From assembly GCA_017530465.1 (NCBI GenBank), contig JAFXMJ010000305.1, forward strand, positions 1 through 5,819: a stretch of 5,819 bases of DNA, written 5' to 3'. Of this stretch, positions 1 through 5,819 are shown piece after piece (position 1 is the first letter of the stretch; each line of letters begins with the position of its first letter). Both the position numbers and the translations under genes were made by a program. The notes beneath the pieces were generated by a model. That model saw nothing but the letters and a program-made list of their open reading frames with translations, did not search any database and was not told the DNA's origin. Origin of the DNA: Bacteroidales bacterium (lineage in GTDB: Bacteria; Bacteroidota; Bacteroidia; Bacteroidales; UBA3824).

Positions 1-46
1 GATATTTTGAAAGGCAAATAAGGCAAAAATATCCACAAAAGGGGAC

Positions 47-77
47 TTGCAACATCAAAAACATCTCCGTATCTTTG
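47..77 (+). promoter_or_regulatory. Bacteroidota-type promoter of propeller lipoprotein gene 1
   Basis: The -33-like element TTG lies at 47-49 and the -7 element TATCTTTG at 70-77, an exact match to TAnnTTTG, with 20 nt between them. This is the arrangement known for the primary sigma factor of Bacteroides and relatives. Transcription would begin a few bases downstream, around 81-86, giving a leader of roughly 16-21 nt. The leader is A-rich and has no Shine-Dalgarno sequence, as is usual in this phylum. The 40 nt at 47-86 match 1360-1399 upstream of gene 2 at 36 positions by direct count. A dyad TTTGCgGCAAA (74-84) overlaps the -7 box and the probable start site. Confidence 0.8.
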
Positions 78-101
78 CGGCAAACATAACACATTAAAAC
101 A

Positions 102-1271
102 ATGAAAACAAAATTCGTATTATTAATCTTAATTCTTTTCGTAATTGGCTGCACGTCAACCGAAAAGAAAGGCGCGCAACCCGACGATGGCGCAATCGTC
201 ATTGACGTAAATTCTGCCCTTAAAAGCGAAGGTCGGAATTTTGAGGATATGATTGAGAGCGTGGAACTCATTCCGCTCGAAACTACTGAGGCGAGTGTAA
301 TTGGAACCATTATTAAGAGCATCGTTACCGACAAGTACATCTACGTCGTAGATTTTTACGAGGGTTCTACGGGATTGCTCCAATTCGAGAAGAACGGCAA
401 ATTCGTAAAACGCTATATTAAGGGTGGCGGCGCAGACGAATTTAATTATATCCTTGCCATATCCTTTTCCGATAATTGTTTGTATGTGTTTGATACACAG
501 AAACTACTCAAATATTCAGAAAGTGGAAAATTCATTGGCGCAAAACCATATAGCGACCAAAATCTGGCAAGCATTGCGAAGGATGGGGACGGTTTTGTAA
601 CATTGCAAGTTGCAGAACAAACCGAAGATCATAAGTTTAAAGTCATCAAATTGGATTCTAATTTAGTCAAAATATCAGAACTGAGCCTTGAACCAATTTC
701 AAGCGTATCAAATACAGGTGAGATTTGTCTTGACGGTAATAACAAACTGATTTATAGATTGTTCGACAATAATATCTATGGTTGGTCGGATGACGGTTTT
801 TGTGTGAAATACCGCCTTGATTTTTCTGACTATGAGTATCAAATTCAGTTTGAAAAATACGAAAATCTGCCTCCTGAACAACATTACCAAGCACTTCCGA
901 TGTTGATGGCTGACATAGAAAAAGGTAAGTACGTATTTTTGGGAAGTGTGCATAACAGCGATGACTATTTGTCTTTCTTCCTAATGTCTAATGGTAGCGG
1001 TGCACCCATTTTTTACAACAAAAATACCGGCAAGGCTTTTGTGAAAAAATATGGCGACAACAAATCTCCGTTGGCTCAATTTTCAGAGTCGGGTACAGTA
1101 CGAGGGGAGAAGAATACATTTTATAGTTCAATAACACCTGAATATATAGGCGATTGTTGGAAAAACAACCCAAATAACCTCTTCTCCGCCAAGGATATCG
1201 AAATCCTCAAAAACGCCAAGGAGGACGACAATCCGATAATTGTAATTTATAAATTGAAGGACAATTTGTAA
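102..1271 (+). CDS. 6-bladed beta-propeller lipoprotein (paralog 1)
   Basis: This 389-residue protein starts with a lipoprotein signal peptide: two lysines near the N-terminus, a hydrophobic stretch at residues 5-15, and a lipobox ending VIGC with Cys17 as the lipidated residue. The mature part looks like the 6-bladed beta-propeller family of Bacteroidota (DUF5128/DUF4934-like). Supporting motifs are IPLETT near residues 57-62, FEKNGKF at 95-101, KGGGADEF at 107-114 in place of the common GxGPGEY-type turn, KYSESGKF at 137-144, YNKNTGK at 305-311 and the C-terminal DDNPIIVIYKLK at 375-386. These are repeating strand-turn units in which hydrophobic beta strands alternate with NGK/SGK turns. 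Length is normal for the family. The molecular role of the family is not established; such proteins are thought to sit on the outer membrane and bind ligands or partners. The ATG at 102 is chosen because it begins the signal peptide and lies just downstream of a good promoter. A diverged paralog follows in tandem. No terminator is seen after the stop, so some read-through is possible. Confidence 0.88.
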   Translation: MKTKFVLLILILFVIGCTSTEKKGAQPDDGAIVIDVNSALKSEGRNFEDMIESVELIPLETTEASVIGTIIKSIVTDKYIYVVDFYEGSTGLLQFEKNGKFVKRYIKGGGADEFNYILAISFSDNCLYVFDTQKLLKYSESGKFIGAKPYSDQNLASIAKDGDGFVTLQVAEQTEDHKFKVIKLDSNLVKISELSLEPISSVSNTGEICLDGNNKLIYRLFDNNIYGWSDDGFCVKYRLDFSDYEYQIQFEKYENLPPEQHYQALPMLMADIEKGKYVFLGSVHNSDDYLSFFLMSNGSGAPIFYNKNTGKAFVKKYGDNKSPLAQFSESGTVRGEKNTFYSSITPEYIGDCWKNNPNNLFSAKDIEILKNAKEDDNPIIVIYKLKDNL

Positions 1272-1280
1272 TTATAAATC

Positions 1281-1350
1281 TCTCACGGATACACGTAGGG
1301 TACGGAGAAATAACATAAAAAAACTCCGTGTGCTCCGTGCCTCCGTGAGA
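1281..1350. repeat. Imperfect 27-bp inverted repeat between the paralogs
   Basis: The left arm (1281-1307) and right arm (1324-1350) are 27 nt each, separated by a 16-nt A-rich loop (1308-1323). By hand alignment 21 of 27 positions pair as Watson-Crick and two more as G-U, so the RNA could form a long hairpin. The outer nine pairs (TCTCACGGA with its complement) and the inner six (ACGGAG) are uninterrupted. The right arm consists of three CTCCGTG heptamers ending in AGA and recurs at 2579-2605. The element starts nine bases after the stop of gene 1 and ends nine bases before the -33 element of gene 2. It is not followed by a T-run on the + strand, so it is not a classical intrinsic terminator. 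A REP-like dispersed palindrome or an mRNA 3'-end stabiliser are alternatives; this is inference. Confidence 0.8.
1324..1350 (+). repeat. CTCCGTG triplet repeat, copy 1
   Basis: This 27-nt unit holds three CTCCGTG heptamers, spaced by TG and by C, and ends in AGA. It differs from copy 2 (2579-2605) at one position only, T at 1331 against A at 2586. A-rich tracts flank it on both sides. It also serves as the right arm of the inverted repeat 1281-1350. Each copy lies just downstream of a propeller lipoprotein gene, in the same orientation. Confidence 0.85.
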
Positions 1351-1359
1351 TAAAAAAAA

Positions 1360-1390
1360 TTGCAATTTCAGAAACATCTGCGTATCTTTG
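1360..1390 (+). promoter_or_regulatory. Bacteroidota-type promoter of propeller lipoprotein gene 2
   Basis: TTG at 1360-1362 and TATCTTTG at 1383-1390 are separated by 20 nt, exactly the spacing of the first promoter. The surrounding 40 nt (1360-1399) are nearly identical to 47-86. The -33 element is embedded in a perfect 12-bp palindrome, AAATTGCAATTT (1357-1368), of which only the core TTGCAA is kept upstream of gene 1. The dyad TTTGCgGCAAA recurs at 1387-1397. The promoter rules out the longer reading frame that could begin at 1360, because that start would lie upstream of the transcription start. Confidence 0.8.
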
Positions 1391-1413
1391 CGGCAAACAA
1401 AAACATTAAAATA

Positions 1414-2574
1414 ATGAAGAAAGAATTATTTATATACAATTTCATTATATTCCTAATTGCAGCAATTTGTGGATGCGGAGGGCAAACAAAAAATACCAAT
1501 GTTGAAAACGGTGTGATTGAATTTGACCTTGCCGAAGCGTTGGAAAATGAGGCTGTTCCAATTGACGATATGATTGACAGCATTAAGATAATACCATTGG
1601 AGACTTCTAATGAATCTTTGTTGTCATTTATATATAATGTTCACGTAAGCCCGCAAAACATTTTTATACAAGACCTTCTTACAGGAATCAATATATTCGA
1701 CCATCAGGGAAAATTTATCACAAAAATTGCCAAAGGTACTGGACCAAAAGAAATTGCGACTCCTGTTGCGATGTCGTATGACGATACCAACAATTTGCTT
1801 TACATCTATGATGCAGGTGGGAACAAATTAATGAAATTCAATTCAGACGGTGATTTCCTCTCATATCATCAATTGGATGGATTGAGTGCAATTAGGGATA
1901 TTAATATTACGGACAACATTATGATAGTCGCACAAGAAATGCCGAACAATAGTTTTGCAATATCCACTGGTGACACTACGGGTACAATAATCGACACATT
2001 TATAGTTGGTAATTGCCAGTATCCTTTCTCATTCAAAAAATACATTATGCCGTATGACGGAGGGTTTAATATAAAAACAATGCTTGACAACAATATTTAT
2101 TATTTCAAGGACAATACCATAAAGACGAAATACAAGTTGAAATATCCAATGGCCATTCTTGACTATTCAAAATACGAAAGGATGCGGGATATGGAACAAG
2201 ATATACCAAGCGACAAATACATTTTTGAAGGAGAGTATTTGGAATCAAAAGATTATTTATATACACATTTGGTCGAAGGGCACAACAAAGGCAAATTGTT
2301 GTTCACAAACAAAAAGACCGGCAAAAGCGTTTGCATTACTGCAAAACAACGTTCGCTAACTATGTATATGTCAATCGAAAATGTATGCACCAACAGCGAC
2401 AACTGGTTTGTGGGTCTAATCCGACCTGATAAATTTGCATCAAACAAAATCCCCGAAGAATACCGCTGGGACGGCTCCAACCTCAACAACAAAATCTCCG
2501 ACGAGGATATGGAAAAACTAAAAGCCATCAAGCCCGACGACAATCCGGTGATAGTGATTTACAAATTGAAATAA
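1414..2574 (+). CDS. 6-bladed beta-propeller lipoprotein (paralog 2)
   Basis: The frame is open from 1360, but the ATG at 1414 is preferred. It begins a normal signal peptide (MKKEL followed by a hydrophobic stretch), lies about 24 nt after the -7 box, and matches the position of the start in paralog 1. The product is then 386 residues. Cys21 in the sequence ICGC is the likely lipidated residue; a second cysteine, Cys19, sits two residues earlier. The family motifs appear in the same order and nearly the same positions as in paralog 1: IIPLET at 59-64, FDHQGKF at 95-101, KGTGPKEI at 107-114, TNKKTGK near 298-304 and the terminal DDNPVIVIYKLK at 375-386. The protein ends at YKLK, whereas paralog 1 carries three more residues. 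Similarity is strong at the N- and C-terminal blocks and weak in the middle (about residues 150-290), which suggests divergence of the ligand- or partner-binding blades. Function is unknown; an outer-membrane surface location is inferred from the signal and family. Confidence 0.87.
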   Translation: MKKELFIYNFIIFLIAAICGCGGQTKNTNVENGVIEFDLAEALENEAVPIDDMIDSIKIIPLETSNESLLSFIYNVHVSPQNIFIQDLLTGINIFDHQGKFITKIAKGTGPKEIATPVAMSYDDTNNLLYIYDAGGNKLMKFNSDGDFLSYHQLDGLSAIRDINITDNIMIVAQEMPNNSFAISTGDTTGTIIDTFIVGNCQYPFSFKKYIMPYDGGFNIKTMLDNNIYYFKDNTIKTKYKLKYPMAILDYSKYERMRDMEQDIPSDKYIFEGEYLESKDYLYTHLVEGHNKGKLLFTNKKTGKSVCITAKQRSLTMYMSIENVCTNSDNWFVGLIRPDKFASNKIPEEYRWDGSNLNNKISDEDMEKLKAIKPDDNPVIVIYKLK

Positions 2575-2578
2575 AAAA

Positions 2579-2605
2579 CTCCGTGAGCTCCGTGCCTCCG
2601 TGAGA
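2579..2605 (+). repeat. CTCCGTG triplet repeat, copy 2
   Basis: This is a 26/27 match to 1324-1350 in the same orientation, starting four bases after the stop codon of paralog 2 and flanked by A-runs. No inverted left arm accompanies it here, because the coding sequence ends immediately before it. The recurrence 3' of both paralogs suggests that it was duplicated together with the gene, or that it belongs to a dispersed family that sits at 3' ends. Confidence 0.85.
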
Positions 2606-2703
2606 AAAAAATCGCCGTCGTTTTTATAATTATTTTTTATATTTTTACGTTCATAAAATATAATGGATTCTTCGGAATTAAAAATAATTATATCGGATTG
2701 AAA
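2606..2703 (+). other. AT-rich leader of the PorE-like gene with a structured inverted repeat
   Basis: A perfect 13-bp inverted repeat is formed by 2625-2637 (TATAATTATTTTT) and 2680-2692 (its exact complement). Between the arms, 2667-2678 can form a 4-bp stem with a TTCG loop closed by C-G, the very stable cUUCGg tetraloop, with one more G-U pair outside. The downstream arm ends 11 nt before the ATG at 2704. A GGA triplet at 2695-2697 could act as a weak ribosome binding site. No exact TAnnTTTG promoter is present; the nearest match is TATATTTT at 2638-2645, with no TTG at the expected distance. Because the 13-bp arms are entirely A/T, chance occurrence in an AT-rich spacer is possible. Confidence 0.5.
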
Positions 2704-5700
2704 ATGAGAACATTGCTTTTAGTATTGACACTAATCATCGCTTTGCCGCAAATATCGGCGGGGCAGAAGTTGCAGAGGGCGTTTGAGATGGTGTATAGTG
2801 GCGGCGACACATTGGCGGCTCAAAAAATCTTCAAAAAATCCATCAAAAAACACCGCGAAATCCACGCCGCATATTACGGACTTGGACTTTGCGCGATGCA
2901 GAGCGACCCAAAGGATGCGTTCATCAATTTCAAAAAAGTGGACGCCAAATTCCGCAATTCCGCCAAGGATTTCAAGAAGTATATGTTTGACAATTACCAT
3001 ATTACGGCAGATTCCGCAAAAATGAAAATCAACGAGATTGCCGCCGTGCAACTCCGCCGCACCATTTTGAAGGATTCCACCGAAAGAGGGTTCGAAAGGT
3101 ATATCAGTACTTACAAGGGTTGCGACCCAAAATTCATCAACCGCGCCACCATATTGAAGGAGGATGCGGCGTACCGCGAGGCGCGCAACGACAAGAGCCT
3201 CGAACGAGCCAAACAGTTTACCTACAATTATCCTCGCAGCCGTCGCCTCAATTATATTATGGAATTCATCGACAGCTTGGAGTATTTCAAGAGATTGGAA
3301 AACGGCACACGCGCAACGCTTTTCAAATATATGACCGCATACGAGAAGGGCAGGCTTTTTTCGTTGAAGGCGGAGGGTATTCAATCACGAAATTCGCAAA
3401 AAAAAGAGTATTACCGGCAGGCGTCGAGGTTGTATAATTATCTTAGACCAAACGAAACGCTCACCGACTATTTTATCGACAATTGGTGCAAGGAAGTGTA
3501 TTACAGCGGACATTGGCAGAGGCTGAGGTTTCTGTACGAGCGTTTGCCGCACGTTATGGTGGACACTATGCGGCAGATGTATTACGCGGGCATCTACGCG
3601 GAGGCAAATTTTTCGTTGCAGGAGATGATGTCGTATTATGACAATGCAACGGAGGAATTCTACGCCTGCAAGGATTCAATTTACGATTTTTATATCAGGC
3701 GTGGAGCACCGTCGCGGTTGGCGTTGAGGAGGATGCAGGAATTGTACAAGGATTATATGGTCAATGGTCAGATAGACAGTGTATTGGCAGTCATCAACAG
3801 ATATGAGCCGCTGTTCCCTAATTTCCAGTACGAAATCGAAATGCTCAAACGTCTTCTTTCCGAAAACAAGGATTCGTGCCGCCGCGTCCGCCTGCCCGAC
3901 ATCATCAATGGGCCGCCGATGCACAAGCCAATCATCAAATATCGCGACATCAACGGTAAGCGTGTGCCATATATTGCCAATAGGATTGGGTTCCGGAGTT
4001 TGAAACTATTTGATGCCGTCAACAAATACCCTGTAATCTCGCCCGACGGCACGCGCCTGTATCTGACGCATTGGGATTACAAGGCTATAAAACTCCGACA
4101 AAAATGCGAATACGTCCATATCAAGTCAGGGAAACGCATTGTGGATGAGTATGTTAAGACCGACACCGTAAAGGCGGGCATTGGTGTTTGCTATTCCGAT
4201 TTCAAGAACGGACGATGGCAGCCGTTGGAGAAGATAGACGCCCTTTTCAAGCGCGATTCCATCAGGATAGACACCGTGGAGAATGTTTTAGGAGCCGTTC
4301 CTCTCAACTACAAAATGTATGTGCCTACGAGGATTGCATTGAAGTTTTTGAACGACAAGTCGATTGACGCCAAGCGCACCGACGATATTGGGCTTTATTA
4401 CGTAGGCGAGGAGGCGGTCTGCGAGGATTCCGTTTCCACTTTTACGAGTGGCATTTCCGCCGACAACAATGTTATGTATGTAATCCGCCCCGAAACTATG
4501 CAGTGGGGTACGCCAAGCTCGGAGCATCCGTTTCCGTTGATGCATCTCCGTTCCAAGGTGATAGACGCCTCCAACAATATTGGCGTAGATCAATGGAGCA
4601 ATCCACAAGTGTGCGGCAAGGCCAACCATTATGTAGAGGCGGTTCCGGAGCATAATCCGCACCCGTATTTTGGCAGTATGAACGCGCATCCGTCGCCCGA
4701 CAATAAGACGCTATTTTTTGCGGCGGGCAGGGAAGGCGTGCCGGCATACCGCGAGGGTTTTACGATTCAGGGGCTTAAAGATATGTTTGGCAGGGAGATA
4801 GTGTCTGCCGAGTCCTATATCAACCCTTTTTCGCCAAGGAATATGTCTTCTGCATCTATATTATCGCGCAATTCTATCCCGTTGGAGACAATACAGCCGC
4901 GTTATTATCCCGACCTGTGGTTTTCGGTACGGGACGAGAACGGCATTTTTAGCTATCCCGTCAATCTTGGCCCCGATGTCAACACCGAATATGGCGAATA
5001 TTCGCCAGTGCTTGCCGCCGACAACAAGACGTTGTATTTCATCTCCAACGGTCGCTCCGGCATTGGCGGCACCGACATTTATATGAGCAAGCGTATGAAG
5101 GCTGATTCGTGGACTCAGTGGTCCGCACCCGTCAATCTCGGCAAGTACATCAACACGCCATACGACGAGCACGATTTTTCGATTACCGCTGATGGCAAGA
5201 CCGCTTATTACACGTCGGAAGAGCCGTTGACGCACCGTCAGATAGTCTATAAAGTGGATTTGCCGATGATTTTCCGCCCCGATACGATTGCCATTTATAA
5301 GGGTAAGATAATCAACCTCAGCGGCGAGCCTGTCAACGCCACCATCCGTGTCAACGACGACCTCAATAAGCGTGTCTATGCCCAATACCGCACGCAGCCC
5401 AACGGCGAGTTTTATTTTGGACTGCCGCAAGACCGTCCGTACCGTTTTGTGATAACAGCCAAAAATTGCGCCTCTGCCACCGACACTCTCGGCTGTTCTT
5501 CTACTATGTCAATAGTAAAAAGACACGATTGGGTGCTGCCCGATTCTGTTGGCGTTTTTGAGAAGCATCTGCCATTTGTCTATGACCCCGAAGATGGTGT
5601 TAGCGAGATTCCATTCTTGAAAAATTACGACATCCCCGCCCTCGAAATCACTATCTATGAGCCGTACAAATCCACCGCCGAAGCCCGCATTGAGGAAGTG

Positions 5701-5814
5701 AAAAAGGCTTTTGCATCGGTGGTCAATGGGGAAGAGGATAGGATAACGACCATAATTAAAGTCGGCAAGAGCAAAGTGGAAGTAAGGGTGTTGGAGGCGG
5801 CAGTAGGGGAGTAG
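2704..5814 (+). CDS. Exported TPR / PD40 propeller / regulatory-like domain protein, PorE-like but without OmpA domain
   Basis: The 1036-residue product begins at the ATG at 2704; a TTG two codons earlier is also in frame but less likely. Residues 1-19 form a signal peptide without lipobox, probably cleaved near ISA/GQ, so the protein is periplasmic or secreted rather than lipidated. Residues about 22-82 look like one or two TPR units (AYYGLGLCA at 56-64 is typical), followed by helix-rich, aromatic-rich sequence to about 390. PD40 (WD40-like) strands appear at about 442-458 (ISPDGTRLYL), 579-597, 656-678 (PSPDNKTLFFAAG), 765-797 (AADNKTLYFISNGRSGIGG, then TDIY) and 823-840 (ITADGKTAYYTS). 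The GxGGTDIY signature is characteristic of PD40 propellers in OmpA-type proteins of Bacteroidota. Residues about 865-925 (YKGKIINLSGEPVNATIRV, then PNGEFYF) fit a carboxypeptidase-regulatory-like beta-sandwich. Members of this architecture such as PorE then carry an OmpA-like peptidoglycan-binding domain; here the last ~90 residues show no such motif. The gene is more GC-rich than its upstream neighbours. Its role is unknown; an envelope scaffold function is inference. Confidence 0.85.
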   Translation: MRTLLLVLTLIIALPQISAGQKLQRAFEMVYSGGDTLAAQKIFKKSIKKHREIHAAYYGLGLCAMQSDPKDAFINFKKVDAKFRNSAKDFKKYMFDNYHITADSAKMKINEIAAVQLRRTILKDSTERGFERYISTYKGCDPKFINRATILKEDAAYREARNDKSLERAKQFTYNYPRSRRLNYIMEFIDSLEYFKRLENGTRATLFKYMTAYEKGRLFSLKAEGIQSRNSQKKEYYRQASRLYNYLRPNETLTDYFIDNWCKEVYYSGHWQRLRFLYERLPHVMVDTMRQMYYAGIYAEANFSLQEMMSYYDNATEEFYACKDSIYDFYIRRGAPSRLALRRMQELYKDYMVNGQIDSVLAVINRYEPLFPNFQYEIEMLKRLLSENKDSCRRVRLPDIINGPPMHKPIIKYRDINGKRVPYIANRIGFRSLKLFDAVNKYPVISPDGTRLYLTHWDYKAIKLRQKCEYVHIKSGKRIVDEYVKTDTVKAGIGVCYSDFKNGRWQPLEKIDALFKRDSIRIDTVENVLGAVPLNYKMYVPTRIALKFLNDKSIDAKRTDDIGLYYVGEEAVCEDSVSTFTSGISADNNVMYVIRPETMQWGTPSSEHPFPLMHLRSKVIDASNNIGVDQWSNPQVCGKANHYVEAVPEHNPHPYFGSMNAHPSPDNKTLFFAAGREGVPAYREGFTIQGLKDMFGREIVSAESYINPFSPRNMSSASILSRNSIPLETIQPRYYPDLWFSVRDENGIFSYPVNLGPDVNTEYGEYSPVLAADNKTLYFISNGRSGIGGTDIYMSKRMKADSWTQWSAPVNLGKYINTPYDEHDFSITADGKTAYYTSEEPLTHRQIVYKVDLPMIFRPDTIAIYKGKIINLSGEPVNATIRVNDDLNKRVYAQYRTQPNGEFYFGLPQDRPYRFVITAKNCASATDTLGCSSTMSIVKRHDWVLPDSVGVFEKHLPFVYDPEDGVSEIPFLKNYDIPALEITIYEPYKSTAEARIEEVKKAFASVVNGEEDRITTIIKVGKSKVEVRVLEAAVGE

Positions 5815-5819
5815 TTACC

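Noticed and set aside
1..33. A near-inverted repeat GATATTTTG / CAAAAATATC at the window edge.
   Set aside because: It needs a bulged A, is AT-rich and has no T-run after it; no upstream gene is visible to which it could belong.
1281..1350. The inverted repeat after gene 1 as an intrinsic terminator.
   Set aside because: The downstream arm is followed by an A-run, not a T-run, on the + strand, and the opposite strand has only a weak T-rich stretch.
1360..1413. An upstream ATG at 1360 that would extend paralog 2 by 18 residues.
   Set aside because: The extension overlaps the promoter and would place charged residues ahead of the signal peptide. The ATG at 1414 matches the start in paralog 1.
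2638..2645. TATATTTT as a possible -7 box for the third gene.
   Set aside because: The final G of the consensus is missing, no TTG lies about 20 nt upstream, and similar strings are expected by chance in such AT-rich sequence.
2731..3384. A 217-residue open frame on the minus strand inside the PorE-like gene.
   Set aside because: It lies wholly opposite a coding frame with signal peptide and TPR motifs, and its translation shows no coherent domain. It is a codon-bias shadow.
4861..5430. A 189-residue open frame on the minus strand.
   Set aside because: It is opposite the PD40 region, which carries strong family motifs on the + strand; no promoter or recognisable protein was seen for it.
5550..5811. 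The C-terminus of the PorE-like protein as a type IX secretion signal domain.
   Set aside because: The end (KVGKSKVEVRVLEAAVGE) shows only a loose resemblance to the terminal strands of type A domains and lacks the usual conserved glycine-rich and preceding motifs.

Overview
The window looks like chromosomal DNA from a member of the Bacteroidota, most likely Bacteroidales. Three things point there. The promoters fit the Bacteroidota pattern (TTG, about 20 nt, then TAnnTTTG). The start codons of the first two genes sit in A-rich leaders without a Shine-Dalgarno sequence. The proteins belong to families typical of this phylum: a pair of 6-bladed beta-propeller lipoproteins, and a large exported protein with TPR, PD40 propeller and regulatory-like beta-sandwich regions. 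All three genes are on the + strand and no RNA gene, CRISPR array, transposase or phage gene is visible.

Layout: bases 1-101 hold a promoter (47-77) and a short leader. Bases 102-1271 encode propeller lipoprotein 1. Bases 1272-1413 hold a GC-rich imperfect inverted repeat (1281-1350) followed at once by a second promoter (1360-1390) that is almost a copy of the first. Bases 1414-2574 encode propeller lipoprotein 2, a diverged paralog. Bases 2575-2703 hold a second copy of one arm of the repeat (2579-2605) and an AT-rich leader with a 13-bp perfect inverted repeat enclosing a small cUUCGg hairpin. Bases 2704-5814 encode a 1036-residue secreted or periplasmic protein whose domain order resembles PorE/OmpA-type proteins of Bacteroidota but which lacks a recognisable OmpA-like domain. 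The window ends five bases after its stop codon.

The first two genes look like a tandemly duplicated cassette of promoter, propeller gene and CTCCGTG-type repeat. Promoter and repeat have stayed nearly identical while the proteins have diverged clearly, so the two genes are probably controlled alike but have different binding surfaces. Each has its own promoter, so they need not be an operon. The third gene is more GC-rich than the first two and has no convincing promoter of the same type. Whether it works with the propeller lipoproteins cannot be decided from sequence alone. No established defence, secretion or metabolic system is complete in this window. The features most worth following up are the duplicated control region, the repeat family and the OmpA-less PorE-like protein.
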